DNA of 64,000 nt from CAWKGV01 sp963849305 (GCA_963849305.1 CAWKGV010000022.1:1-64000); one strand, 5' to 3'. Positions 47,057 to 56,430 are shown, counted from the stretch's first letter. Notes: a model not told the origin generated them from the sequence alone. Translations and numbers: made by a program.

Positions 47057-48697
47057 ATGAAGGGATTGATGCAGGATCATCCGCTGATGATCGCCTCGGT
47101 GCTCGCCCATGCGGCGCGGCACCACGGCAGCACGGAGATCGTCTCCAAGACCAGCGATGGCGCGGTGCATCGGACCACTTGGGCCGGACTGGAGCGCCAA
47201 GCGCGCCGGCTGGCGCGCGCGCTGCAAGGGCTCGGCGTGCGCCCCGGCGACCGGTTGGGCACGCTCGGCTGGAACGACCACCGGCATCTCGCGATCTACT
47301 ACGCCGTGCCAGGGATGGAGGCGATCTGCCACACCATCAATCCGCGCCTGCACGACGACGACATCGCCTACATCATCGGCCACGCGCGGGATTGCGTGCT
47401 GTTCGTCGATCCGAGCTTCGCGCCGCTTGCCGGGCGCATCGCCCCGCGCGTGGCGGACAGCGTGCGCGCCCTCGTGGTGATGACCGATCCCGCGCACATG
47501 CCGGAAATCGCGGTGCCCGACGGGATGCGGCTCCTCTGTCACGATGAGCTGACCGCGGCGGCGGACGAGGACTTCGCCTGGCCGGTGTTCGACGAGAACA
47601 CCGCCTCGGCGCTTTGCTACACCTCGGGCACCACCGGCCGGCCCAAGGGCGTGCTCTACAGCCATCGCTCGACCATGCTGCATGGCTATGCGATCAGCAT
47701 GGCCGACGTGCTCGGGCTGCGCGCGGTGGACCGGATCCTGCCGGTCGTGCCGATGTTTCACGTCAACGCCTGGGGCATTCCCTACGCCACCGCGATGGCG
47801 GGTTCGGCGCTGGTGCTGCCGGGCCGACACCTGGATGGCGCCAGCCTGCACCAGCTCATGAACGACGAGCGCGTCAGCATGTCGGCCGGCGTGCCGACCG
47901 TCTGGCTCGGCCTGCTGCATCACCTGCGGTCCAGCGGCGGCCGGCTCGAGACCGTCAAGCGCATCATGACCGGCGGCTCCGCCTGCCCGCCGCTGCTGGT
48001 CGAGGCGTTCGGCCAGGAATACGGGGTGCGGGTCGAGCACGGCTGGGGCATGTCGGAGCTGAGCCCGGTCGGCACTTACAACTCGCCCAAGCCGGCGCAC
48101 GCCGATCTGGACGAGGCGGGGCGGATGCGGCTCACGCTGAAGCAGGGGCGGGCGCTGTTCGGCATCGACATGAAGATCGTAGGCGGCGACGGCCAGGAGC
48201 TTCCCTGGGACGGCGTGCAGTTCGGCGACTTGCTGGTGCGCGGCCCCTGGGTCGCCAGCGCCTATTTCGGCGACCCGCCGGGCAGCGCGCTCGACGCCGA
48301 CGGCTGGTTCGCGACCGGCGACGTCTCCACGATCGACCCCGAGGGGATGATGGAGATCACCGACCGTTCGAAGGACGTGATCAAGTCGGGCGGCGAGTGG
48401 ATCAGCTCGATCGCATTGGAGAACATCGCCCTTTCGCATCCGGATGTCGCCGAGGCGGCGGTGGTGGCGGCGGTGCATCCGAAATGGGACGAGCGGCCGG
48501 TGCTGGTTGTCGTCCCGCGCCCGGGATGCGGCATCGACCCGGCGTCGGTGCTCGCGATCTACGAGGGCAAGGTGCCGAAATGGTGGCTGCCCGACGCGGT
48601 CGTCATCGCCGAGGAGCTGCCGCACACCGCCACCGGGAAGATCCAGAAGACCGCGCTGCGGGCACGTTACCGCTCGCACTACCAGCCGGCCGGATAA
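47057..48697 (+). CDS. Acyl-CoA synthetase (AlkK-like AMP-binding ligase)
   Basis: Adenylate-forming enzyme activating medium- or long-chain acids with ATP and CoA, 546 residues. P-loop YTSGTTGRPKGVLYSHRS near residue 190, VPMFHVNAWGIPYA, GWGMSELSPVGTYNSP, the ADP-binding WFATGDVSTIDPEG, the hinge TDRSKDVIKSGGEWISSI and the C-terminal catalytic lysine in PHTATGKIQKTALR. Intact. The nearby ligase and amide hydrolase genes make an acyl-group-related locus plausible. Confidence 0.9.
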   Translation: MKGLMQDHPLMIASVLAHAARHHGSTEIVSKTSDGAVHRTTWAGLERQARRLARALQGLGVRPGDRLGTLGWNDHRHLAIYYAVPGMEAICHTINPRLHDDDIAYIIGHARDCVLFVDPSFAPLAGRIAPRVADSVRALVVMTDPAHMPEIAVPDGMRLLCHDELTAAADEDFAWPVFDENTASALCYTSGTTGRPKGVLYSHRSTMLHGYAISMADVLGLRAVDRILPVVPMFHVNAWGIPYATAMAGSALVLPGRHLDGASLHQLMNDERVSMSAGVPTVWLGLLHHLRSSGGRLETVKRIMTGGSACPPLLVEAFGQEYGVRVEHGWGMSELSPVGTYNSPKPAHADLDEAGRMRLTLKQGRALFGIDMKIVGGDGQELPWDGVQFGDLLVRGPWVASAYFGDPPGSALDADGWFATGDVSTIDPEGMMEITDRSKDVIKSGGEWISSIALENIALSHPDVAEAAVVAAVHPKWDERPVLVVVPRPGCGIDPASVLAIYEGKVPKWWLPDAVVIAEELPHTATGKIQKTALRARYRSHYQPAG

Positions 48698-48787
48698 GAT
48701 CCGTCCGACGAGCCGGAAACGTCGTTAATCTCTCGTCATTGAACAAGGCGCACCATCAGGGGAGGCGAAGGCAGCAGGGTCGAATTC

Positions 48788-49678
48788 GTGATGGCAGAGC
48801 GGCGCGTCGGGCTGTTGGCCCAGCTCTCGGCGGAAGTCGCGGCGCATGTCGAGGCGGCGGCGTGCCTGCTCGCGGCGGTGTATGTCGGGCCGGGCTGGCA
48901 CGCCAGCGCCTTGCTGTGGCGACCTGACATCGCGGTCGTCCCCGAGCATGGGTTCCCCGAGGCCGATCGCTTCGCGCTGACATTGCACGACGGCACCGTG
49001 ATCGTCGCCTCGGCTGGGTCGCGCCACCGGGTGGCGAACCTGCTGACGCTGCGCATCGACGCGCGCGCAAGTGGCGGGGGCTGCGTTCCGCTGGCAACCG
49101 ACCCGCCGCGGGCCGGCGCGCTTGTGGTCGCGCTCGCCGCTGCGGCCGATGGCAGTCCGATGGTTCGGTTGGCCGCGATCCACCATGTCGGCATGGACGC
49201 CGACCCGAACCGGCCGCTACCGCTTACCGCCGAGCCGGGGACGATCGCGCCGGGCGGCCCGGTGATCGATGCCGCGGGCAGGCTGATCGGCATGGCCGTG
49301 ACCAGTCCGGGCGGCGGTTGCGCGGTGCTCCCCGGCGCCGCCATTGCGCGCGCGCTCGCAGGGATGGGCGGCTCGACGCCGGCACCCCCAGCGCGGCTCG
49401 GGGCCTCGCTGCGGCCGATCAGCGTGCCCGGGTTCCTGCGCGCCGCCGCCGGCCAGGCAGCGGGGCGCCTGGTGCTGAGTGTCGAGCCGGGAGGCGCGGC
49501 GGATTGGGCGGGTCTGCGTGCGGGCGACGTGCTGCTCACGTTCGCCGGCCAGACCATCAGCGCCGATTTCTCGGTTCGCGGCCTGCTTGCGGCCGAGGCG
49601 CCTGGCCGCGCCGTCGAGCTGCGACTGGTGCGCGACGGCCGGTTGCAGGCGCGCCGTGTGGTCCTCGGGCCGGGGTGA
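48788..49678 (+). CDS. Trypsin-like pseudoprotease with C-terminal PDZ domain
   Basis: 296 residues (GTG 48788 or ATG 48791). The N-terminal two thirds follow an HtrA-like layout, with HDGTVIVASAGSRHRVANLL and the block APGGPVIDAAGRLIGMAVTS. In active enzymes that block reads GNSGGP; here the nucleophile Ser is replaced by Pro, and no catalytic His context is recognisable. A PDZ domain covers about residues 200-295 (LGASLRPISV, GGAADWAGLRAGDVLLTFAG). No signal peptide. It may be a binding scaffold rather than a protease. Confidence 0.7.
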   Translation: MMAERRVGLLAQLSAEVAAHVEAAACLLAAVYVGPGWHASALLWRPDIAVVPEHGFPEADRFALTLHDGTVIVASAGSRHRVANLLTLRIDARASGGGCVPLATDPPRAGALVVALAAAADGSPMVRLAAIHHVGMDADPNRPLPLTAEPGTIAPGGPVIDAAGRLIGMAVTSPGGGCAVLPGAAIARALAGMGGSTPAPPARLGASLRPISVPGFLRAAAGQAAGRLVLSVEPGGAADWAGLRAGDVLLTFAGQTISADFSVRGLLAAEAPGRAVELRLVRDGRLQARRVVLGPG

Positions 49679-49690
49679 GGGGCCGGGCGG

Positions 49691-50008
49691 CTATCTCGGG
49701 GTGCCGCGGGCACGCGGGCCGGGACCGGCCTGCCGGGCGCCGCGTGGGGACCGCGTTGGCGCGCCTGGGCGGCGGGTGCGCCGGCGCGGCCAGCCCCGAG
49801 CAGCATGTCGGCGCCCGACCGGGCGCCGCGCGCGCAACCAAATCGCCAAGCCGAGCGCCGCGAGCAGCAGCGCCGGTCCGAGCGGCCAACGCAGCGACGG
49901 AGGCGCGCCAAGGGCCGCGTCGAACGCCAGCCGCAGCACCGCCTCGGAGTTGAGAATCAGGCCCGCCGCGAAGACCAGGGCGGCGAGCGAAAACGTAGCG
50001 AATCGCAT
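49691..50008 (-). CDS. Small membrane protein with basic tail
   Basis: 105 residues from MRFATFSLAALVFAAGLILN. Two hydrophobic helices (residues 4-22 and about 44-60, LGPALLLAALGLAIWLRARR) are followed by an Arg/Gly/Pro-rich tail. No family recognised. It lies opposite the flanking genes in a small gap, and the high GC makes spurious open frames common, so support rests on the hydrophobic pattern only. Confidence 0.4.
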   Translation of the reverse strand: MRFATFSLAALVFAAGLILNSEAVLRLAFDAALGAPPSLRWPLGPALLLAALGLAIWLRARRPVGRRHAARGWPRRRTRRPGAPTRSPRGARQAGPGPRARGTPR

Positions 50009-50164
50009 GAGGTTGCAAGAATCGTCCACGGCGCCACCCGGCGCAACAATCCTGGGCATTAACAACCCCGGGCATCCACGACTCTCGCGCATCCGGTTCC
50101 GCTCCCTCGCGTTGAGCCGAGCGAGCCGCCGGGCACCTGAACCGCGCGGCACCGGACATTAGGC

Positions 50165-52405
50165 ATGGGCTGGGGCCGCGCATTCGACACGGCGTTGGGA
50201 GGCCTGCTGGCCGGAGGGCACGCGCTGGCCACCCTGCCGTGGCGCGTTCCCCGGCCGGACAGCATCGCGCTGCAGCAGCGGCTGGCCGCCTTTCCCCGCG
50301 CCGGCCTGCCCTTGCGCGAACCCGTGACCATCCATTGGAACACCCACCAAGTCCCGTTCATCGAGGCGGCGACCGATGACGACCTAGCGGTGACGCTTGG
50401 CCAGGCGCATGTCCATCTGCGCTGGGCGCAGATGGAGGTGATGCGGCATGTGGCCCTTGGCCGGGTCGCCGAACTCGCCGGCCCGCTGGCGATTCCGATC
50501 GACCGCGCCCTGCGCGGCATCGGCATCGCCCGCGCCGCGCCGGCGATCGCCGCCGCGTTGCCGGAGGAGACGACGCGCTGGCTCGAAGCGTTTGTGGCCG
50601 GCATTAACCATGCCGTGCGCCACTCGCCTGCGCTCCCCGCCGAGTTCCGGCTGCTGGGCCTGCGCCGCGCGCCTTGGCATGTGACCGACGTGCTCGCCAT
50701 CGGCCGGCTCGCCGCGGCGGACGTGACCTGGACGATCTGGCGGGCACTACTGAGCGAGCACGACGACCGGCTGGTCGCGGCCCTCTGGCGGCGCGCGACC
50801 GGCCTCGGTGACGCGGCCGATACCCCACGCGAGCGCGATCAGGCGGCGGCGCGGCTGCTGCGTCAGGCAACGCGGCTTGGCAGCAACGCGCTCGCGGTCG
50901 CGCCATCCCGCGGCGGCGGCGCGGGCGCCTGGATCGCCAGCGACACGCACCTCCCCGCGCTGCTGCCCAACCTCTGGCTGATCGCCGGCTGCAAGTCGCC
51001 GTCCTTTCACATGGTCGGGCTGATGATCCCCGGCGTGCCCGCCATGGCGCTCGGCCGCAATTCCTGGATCGCCTGGGGCGGCACCAACCTACACGCCGCC
51101 AGCAGCGACCTGTTCGATGTCTCCGGCCTGCCCCCCGACACCATCGCGACACGCGAGGAGGAGGTGCGCGTTCGCTGGGGGCGGCGGCGCCGGATCGCGG
51201 TCCGCGAGACCGCGCACGGCCCGATCGTCTCCGACGGCACCATGCTGCCGCGTCGGGACGGGCGCGCCATCGCGCTGCGCTGGATGGGGCATGCGCCGAG
51301 CGACGAGATCACGGCGCTGCTCGGCGTGAACCGGGCGCGCGATTGGGCCGAGTTCCGCGCCGCGCTGGAGGGCTTCGCGCTGCCCGGCCAGAACATGGTT
51401 TATGCCGACCGCGACGGGCATATCGGCAAGGTCATGGCGGTGCACCTGCCGCGCCGTCCGCCGACCCCGCCGCCGGGGCCGGTCCGGCCGCCGCGTGACG
51501 CGGCGCTGTGGGACGCCGTGGCGACCGGGCGCGACCTTCCGGCACAGCTCGATCCGGCGGAGGGATACGTCGCCTCCGCCAACGACAAGCCGAACGACGC
51601 GCCGATCCTGATCGGCTACTGCTTCTCCTCGCCGGCCAGGGTCAACAGGCTGCGCCAGGTACTGGCCGCTGCCGAGCGGATCGACTTCGCCGCGCTCGCC
51701 GCGTTGCAACAGGACACCGCCATGCCCTCCGCGCTGCCCGTGCGGGACCGGCTGGTGCGCCTGATGCGCGCGCGAGCCGGCGACAAGGAGCTGCGGGCCG
51801 CTCTAGAGGAATGGGACGGCCGCTACGGCGAAGCCTCCGCCGGCGCGCTGGCGTTCGAGGCGCTATTGTTCCGCATTGCCCTCGGGTTGCGCGGCAAGCA
51901 GCGCACCGGGCTCTATTCCAGGTTCTGGGGCACGCGCGACCTGCTGTTCCGCGACCTGGAGCGCATCCCGGACCGCGCGCTTGCCGCGATCCTCGCGCGC
52001 GCGGCGCCGCGCGCGGGACGGGCGCTGCGAAGGTATGGAAGCTGGGGCCGGATGCATCGGCTGAGCCCGCGCCACTTCCTCGCCGCCCTTCCGATCATCG
52101 GGCGGGCCTACGGATTCGCCGACCACCCGGCCGCCGGCGGCAGCGAGACGGTGCTGAAGACGGCGAATCCGCTGACCGACCGGCCTCATCGGGTGGGTTT
52201 GGCGGCGACCGCGCGGCACATCAGCGACCTCTCGGACCTGGACGGCAACCATTTCGTGCTGCTCGGCGGCCAGGACGGCTGGCTCGGCAGCACCACCTTG
52301 CGCGATCAGGTGCCGCTCTGGCGCCAGGGAGCTTATATCCGCGTGCCGCTGCGCCTGGAGACGGTGCGCGCCGAGTTCCCGTTCCGCACCGAACTTCGGC
52401 CCTGA
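50165..52405 (+). CDS. Penicillin acylase family Ntn-hydrolase
   Basis: 746 residues of the S45 family, amidases that cleave N-acyl amides (penicillins, acyl-homoserine lactones, N-acyl amino acids). N-terminal part: VTIHWNTHQVPFIEAATDDD, GQAHVHLRWAQMEVMRH. The autocatalytic processing point with nucleophile Ser is at RLGSNALAVAPS (Ser240). Beta-chain features: WIASDTHL, SFHMVGLMIPGVPAMALGRN, IAWGGTNLHAAS, AHGPIVSDG, YVASANDKPND. No signal peptide is evident, unusual because most relatives are periplasmic. Ends 16 bp before the GH3-type gene. Confidence 0.85.
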   Translation: MGWGRAFDTALGGLLAGGHALATLPWRVPRPDSIALQQRLAAFPRAGLPLREPVTIHWNTHQVPFIEAATDDDLAVTLGQAHVHLRWAQMEVMRHVALGRVAELAGPLAIPIDRALRGIGIARAAPAIAAALPEETTRWLEAFVAGINHAVRHSPALPAEFRLLGLRRAPWHVTDVLAIGRLAAADVTWTIWRALLSEHDDRLVAALWRRATGLGDAADTPRERDQAAARLLRQATRLGSNALAVAPSRGGGAGAWIASDTHLPALLPNLWLIAGCKSPSFHMVGLMIPGVPAMALGRNSWIAWGGTNLHAASSDLFDVSGLPPDTIATREEEVRVRWGRRRRIAVRETAHGPIVSDGTMLPRRDGRAIALRWMGHAPSDEITALLGVNRARDWAEFRAALEGFALPGQNMVYADRDGHIGKVMAVHLPRRPPTPPPGPVRPPRDAALWDAVATGRDLPAQLDPAEGYVASANDKPNDAPILIGYCFSSPARVNRLRQVLAAAERIDFAALAALQQDTAMPSALPVRDRLVRLMRARAGDKELRAALEEWDGRYGEASAGALAFEALLFRIALGLRGKQRTGLYSRFWGTRDLLFRDLERIPDRALAAILARAAPRAGRALRRYGSWGRMHRLSPRHFLAALPIIGRAYGFADHPAAGGSETVLKTANPLTDRPHRVGLAATARHISDLSDLDGNHFVLLGGQDGWLGSTTLRDQVPLWRQGAYIRVPLRLETVRAEFPFRTELRP

Positions 52406-52421
52406 CCGCGATGTCCGTGCC

Positions 52422-53957
52422 GTGATTGACGCCACGCCGCTGCTCCGGCTCTACGCCGCGCGCCGGCGGCGCCGGCTGGACGCGGAGGATGCCGTCGCGG
52501 TGCAGGCGCGCGAACTCGGCCGGCTGGTCCGCCGGGCGCAGCGGACACGGTTCGGCCAGGCGCACGGCTTCGCCGAGATCCGCGACGTGCCCAGCTTCCA
52601 GCAGCGCGTGCCCTTGCGGCGGTATGAGGAGTTCTGGCGCGACTGGTGGCAGCCGGCGTTCCCGCGCCTGACCGACCAGACCTGGCCCGGCACGATCCCC
52701 TATTTCGCCGCGACCTCCGGCACCACCACCGGGGCCACGAAGTATATCCCGGTCTCGCGCGCCATGCTCGCGGCCAACGGCCGCGCCGTGCTCGACACCT
52801 TCACCCACCACCTGGGCGCGTGCCCGGCGAGCCGCCTGTTCGCGGGCAAGAGCTTCATGCTGGGCGGCAGCACCGACCTGACCCGTCGGGCGCCCGGCAT
52901 CCACAGCGGCGACCTGAGCGGCATCGCGGCGCGCGAGGCGCCGTGGTGGGCGTGGCGGCATATGTTCCCGCCGCCCGACCTGGCGCTGATCCCCGACTGG
53001 GAGGTGAAGATCGACCGCCTGGCGCGGCTGTCGCTCACGCAAGACATCCGTTGCCTGAGCGGCACGCCGAGCTGGGTGCTGCTGTTCTTCGCCCGGCTCG
53101 CAGAGCTGCGGCCCGACCGGCCGGGGCGGAGCGCGAGCTGGTATCCGGCTCTCGAGCTGTTCATCCATGGCGGTGTGAACTTTGCCCCGTACCGCGCGCG
53201 ATTTGCGGAGATTTTCGCCGGCGGCCACGTGGATGTCCGCGAGGTGTACCCGGCCAGCGAGGGCTTCATCGCGGCAGCCGACCGGGGCGTGGGCGAGGGG
53301 CTGCGGCTGATCGTCGATAACGGCCTGTTTTACGAGTTCGTGCCGGCCGAGGAGATCGACGCCGCCGTCCCGACCCGGCACTGGCTCGCGACCGCCGAAA
53401 CGGGCGTGAACTACGGGCTGGTGCTGTCCAGTTGCGCCGGCTTGTGGTCCTATGTGCTGGGCGACACGGTGCGCTTCGTCGGCCTGCGCCCGCCGCGATT
53501 GCTGGTCACCGGCCGGCTTGCCCACACGCTGTCGGCGTTCGGCGAACACCTGATCGGCGAGGAGATCGAGGCCGCGGTTGCGGCGGCGGCGGCGCGGATC
53601 GGCTGCCAAGTGACGGACTTCACGGTCGCCCCGCTCTATCCGACCGGCGCGGAGCCGAGGGGCGGGCATCGCTACCTGGTCGAGTTCTCGGGCTTGGTCG
53701 ATGCCGCTGCCCTGGCGGCGTTCGGGGAGGCGCTGGATGCGGAGCTGGGCGCGCGCAACTATGATTACGCGACCCATCGCGCCGGCGGGTTTGGGCTGCG
53801 CGCGCCGGAAATCCGGACGGCGCGCCCCGGCTCGTTCGCCGCCTGGATGAAGGCGCGCGGGCGCCTTGGCGGGCAGAACAAGGTGCCGCGCGTGATCCAA
53901 GACCCGCCGTTGCTCGGATCCCTGGAGGCGTTCCTGGCGGAGCGGGATAGGGGGTGA
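52422..53957 (+). CDS. GH3 auxin-responsive-promoter family acyl-acid-amido synthetase
   Basis: Adenylate-forming ligase of the GH3 family (PF03321); plant members join jasmonate, auxin or salicylate to amino acids. 511 residues, GTG start. Motifs: YFAATSGTTTGATKYIPVSR (ATP-binding motif I), MFPPPDLALIPDWEVKIDRL, LFIHGGVNFAPYRARF, YPASEGFIAA (motif II), VLGDTVRFVG (motif III) and the C-terminal GEHLIGEEIEAAV. The substrate in bacteria is unknown. Immediately downstream of the penicillin-acylase-type amidase, probably co-translated. Confidence 0.88.
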   Translation: MIDATPLLRLYAARRRRRLDAEDAVAVQARELGRLVRRAQRTRFGQAHGFAEIRDVPSFQQRVPLRRYEEFWRDWWQPAFPRLTDQTWPGTIPYFAATSGTTTGATKYIPVSRAMLAANGRAVLDTFTHHLGACPASRLFAGKSFMLGGSTDLTRRAPGIHSGDLSGIAAREAPWWAWRHMFPPPDLALIPDWEVKIDRLARLSLTQDIRCLSGTPSWVLLFFARLAELRPDRPGRSASWYPALELFIHGGVNFAPYRARFAEIFAGGHVDVREVYPASEGFIAAADRGVGEGLRLIVDNGLFYEFVPAEEIDAAVPTRHWLATAETGVNYGLVLSSCAGLWSYVLGDTVRFVGLRPPRLLVTGRLAHTLSAFGEHLIGEEIEAAVAAAAARIGCQVTDFTVAPLYPTGAEPRGGHRYLVEFSGLVDAAALAAFGEALDAELGARNYDYATHRAGGFGLRAPEIRTARPGSFAAWMKARGRLGGQNKVPRVIQDPPLLGSLEAFLAERDRG

Positions 53958-54470
53958 CGGGGGCTGACGCCCGAACGCGGCCGTTCGCTTCCGGAGTGTC
54001 GCAATCGCGGGTTCCGGCCGAGGCATCGGTGAGGGGGAATGCTGGGCGTGCAGCGCGCCGTGTACACCAGCCGGGATTTTGGCCCGTGAGACACAGTCCG
54101 AAGCTGCGTGCCGTGTACACCTGAGGGCAGCCGGAGGCCCGCCGTGTACACGCGCCGGTAAGAGAATTTCAACGTTTGACAACCGTGGCTCGGTCTGCCT
54201 CAGAACCGAGCACCGGTTCTCCTACGCCAAGTCTTGGGACACAACCGCCATGCCGGCCACGTCGGTATCGTGCCTGCTCAGCCGAAGGCGCGGCTCTTTG
54301 TTACGGGACCATCCGCATGGAAGGCGCGCAGCTTTTCGGCACGCACGCTCACCCTGCAATCGCGATGCACACGCCCTCGCTAACGGCGGCGTATGTCATA
54401 ACCTCGCGTCAACGATTTGGCCGCGCTCGTCGCGGCTTCTGCACCTTAAAGTCTGCGCCCACCTCTGATC
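53958..54470. other. Convergent gap with three GTGTACAC sites
   Basis: About 510 bases without a supportable gene, between the 3-prime ends of the GH3 gene and the methyltransferase gene. It contains GCCGTGTACAC three times (54057, 54110, 54141) and the hairpin AGAACCG-AGCAC-CGGTTCT (54202-54220). GC falls after about 54150, marking the edge of the surface-glycan cluster. Short open frames here include Arg/Pro-rich shadows and are not called. Confidence 0.5.
54057..54151. repeat. Three phased copies of GCCGTGTACAC
   Basis: Each copy contains the palindrome GTGTACAC (54060-54067, 54113-54120, 54144-54151) preceded by GCC. Spacings are 53 and 31 bp, near 5 and 3 helical turns, so all sites would face the same side of the helix. 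Such phasing is typical for cooperatively bound operators, yet the region lies between convergent gene ends. Confidence 0.6.
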
Positions 54471-55277
54471 CTACCACAACACGATTATGTCAGACCCGCA
54501 AAGTCTTTGCTTGATGCCGGATTTCGCCGAATGGATGCGACGGCGGTATCTCTCACTCTGCTCGAAGGTTTGATCCTCAGCCACGAACGCCTCAAGTCGC
54601 TGCTGATAAGCGAGTGCTCGCACTCGACCGCAGAGCAAGAGCTTGCCGGGTACAAGCGCGAAGGGAACACAAGCGCGAGGTTGTTGTTGAAAGAACTGGA
54701 AGGTCGCCTCCATGACGCCAAGGCAATGGGGATTGAGCCAATCGTCGATGGCGATAACCCCACTTGGGTCAAGCACAGAATCGCAGACGTGAAGATCCCA
54801 GAGGACGTCTTCGCGATCGTGAGAGCCGTCGATATGAATGAACCGCCCTCTCTCACCGAGAGTCGCGAGAAGGCGATCCGGAGGCCAGTTCACCGAGAGG
54901 TCCTGAACTAGGGTGACTCTGCCTGCCAACTCAGGTCTAGAATCGCTATTTAGCTGGTGTGCAGGTAATCGAAGCTGATTTAGCCGCCCACGGACATCAT
55001 CAATGGTGAAGTGTACGAAAGGATCAATTCCGACGAGGCAGGAGCCGCGACGAAAAGCATCGCGTGCAAGTAAAGAAGAAAATTTTCCGCCATATACTCC
55101 AATCTCAAGAAGCGAGCCGGACCAGTCAGATTCCTCCTGACAATCAAGCAATTCCATTATGCAAGTAGCAGAAAACTCAGAGAGCCATCCAGGAGTGTTT
55201 CGTACGACCTCATTCAGAAATAACTTGTTCGCCTTACGCTTTGCTTCGGCGGCCATCGGTGGCGGCATTCCGTCCAT
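54471..55277 (-). CDS. Class I SAM-dependent methyltransferase
   Basis: 268 residues from MDGMPPPMAAEAKRKANKLF. SAM-binding motif I is LLEIGVYGGKFSSLLARDAF; later LVGIDPFVHFTIDD, FIHIDGSHDREDVLWDLHV and VIAIDDWLNPHCLGVM match the methyltransferase-24 type often found in polysaccharide loci. The C-terminal quarter is not recognisable. Last gene of the minus-strand surface cluster; target probably a sugar or glycan, by context. Codon usage is less GC-biased than in the flanking genes. Confidence 0.82.
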   Translation of the reverse strand: MDGMPPPMAAEAKRKANKLFLNEVVRNTPGWLSEFSATCIMELLDCQEESDWSGSLLEIGVYGGKFSSLLARDAFRRGSCLVGIDPFVHFTIDDVRGRLNQLRLPAHQLNSDSRPELAGRVTLVQDLSVNWPPDRLLATLGERGRFIHIDGSHDREDVLWDLHVCDSVLDPSGVIAIDDWLNPHCLGVMEATFQFFQQQPRACVPFALVPGKLLLCGRVRALAYQQRLEAFVAEDQTFEQSERYRRRIHSAKSGIKQRLCGSDIIVLW

Positions 55278-55351
55278 GTATTTTCCCACAGTTAGAGACT
55301 TAGTTTGCAGACATACTGGAAGAGCAAGATCTTCAGAGGCAAAATATCCGA

Positions 55352-56401
55352 TCACGGTCTTCTTGCCGGAGCAAAAGGTTTGTATCCCATCGGGCGATAC
55401 CTCGGTACTGGGCCATCCTGAGCGCAACGCACTTCCGTGTAGCGGTGGCCACGCAGGCCGCAGATGAACCAAAAAAATGTGTCGGGCATTGTCGCTGGAG
55501 ACAAATTGAATACGGTGCTTCCGGACGGCGCGAACACCACGTTTGTCATAGCCGCACCCATGACCCCGACGACGCGGTTGGCGGACTTGAATTGGGCTGC
55601 CTGCCGAGGCCAAGGAATACGAGCAGGGTCGATCGTCATATAGCCACGCGCTCGCGCAAACTTCTGGAGAACTTCCTCGTGCAAGAACGTTCGATAACCG
55701 ACGGAATGGCGGGTCACGTACATTCGGTCGGCGCCGAACCCAGCGATCTCCTCCGCGAGAGCATCGATGCACTCCAACACGAGCGGGGATATGTAGACCC
55801 CGTGCTGGGTAAGTCCATCGATCATAATCAGACGTTCTGCACGACACGGCCTGTCATCTAGCAGGATGATTTCATCCGGCGCTATTCCCAGCAGGGCGAG
55901 GGTCGTGTTCACGACTTTGGCGAGGGGCTCGGTTGTGCGCGGGACGATGTAACGCTTCGGTTCAGGCAAAACCTTGCGCGCTAAGTAGGCTTTTGGCAGC
56001 ATTTCCAACAGCCAGTGCCCGTAGTTTCCGATACCGCGCTTCTTGCAGAGGACAAGAACTCCCCTGAGAGCGGGGGTGGCGCACTCGGCCAAGGACTGTA
56101 ATAGCGCGTCGCGCGCTTTCTCTATCTCCGCCGCCGAATGTTGCGTTATCGACGTGCGGATGAGGTTAAGATCGCGGTCGAAGACCAGTCCCTCTCCTGC
56201 CACAAAGACGTCTTCGATCAAGCGGAACGTTACATCTCGTGCGGAAAACCGGCCTGTATTCCAAACTCCTTCCATCAGCTTCCGGATGTCGTCCGGAATC
56301 AACTCGGCGTTCCAGACATCGGGATAGGGTATGGTGAAGGCTGGCGACGGAACCCGTTGGACAATACAGCCATCGGGCAGATCCCGAATTGGTACGCTCA
56401 T
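55352..56401 (-). CDS. GT61-family (DUF563) glycosyltransferase
   Basis: 349 residues. The GT61 core is visible: GIGNYGHWLLEMLPKAYLAR near residue 125, IVPRTTEPLAKVVNTTLALL, RMYVTRHSVGYRTFLHEEVL, and the donor-site block NRVVGVMGAAMTNVVFAPSG. Members add xylose, arabinose or GlcNAc to glycans; the specificity cannot be read here. Sits between the methyltransferase (74-bp gap) and the secreted unknown protein, on the same strand, in lower-GC DNA suggestive of transfer. Confidence 0.85.
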   Translation of the reverse strand: MSVPIRDLPDGCIVQRVPSPAFTIPYPDVWNAELIPDDIRKLMEGVWNTGRFSARDVTFRLIEDVFVAGEGLVFDRDLNLIRTSITQHSAAEIEKARDALLQSLAECATPALRGVLVLCKKRGIGNYGHWLLEMLPKAYLARKVLPEPKRYIVPRTTEPLAKVVNTTLALLGIAPDEIILLDDRPCRAERLIMIDGLTQHGVYISPLVLECIDALAEEIAGFGADRMYVTRHSVGYRTFLHEEVLQKFARARGYMTIDPARIPWPRQAAQFKSANRVVGVMGAAMTNVVFAPSGSTVFNLSPATMPDTFFWFICGLRGHRYTEVRCAQDGPVPRYRPMGYKPFAPARRP

Positions 56402-56430
56402 TTATCCCTGCACAACTTGGCCTATCAAAG

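Noticed and set aside
46172..48679. 835-codon open frame on the minus strand opposite the acyl-CoA ligase and SDR
   Set aside because: His/Arg/Asp-rich composition without family motifs; it is the antisense shadow of two genes with clear catalytic motifs, a common effect at high GC.
54176..54514. Plus-strand 112-codon frame (TTG start) in the convergent gap
   Set aside because: Rare start without ribosome site, no family similarity, overlaps the methyltransferase end antisense.
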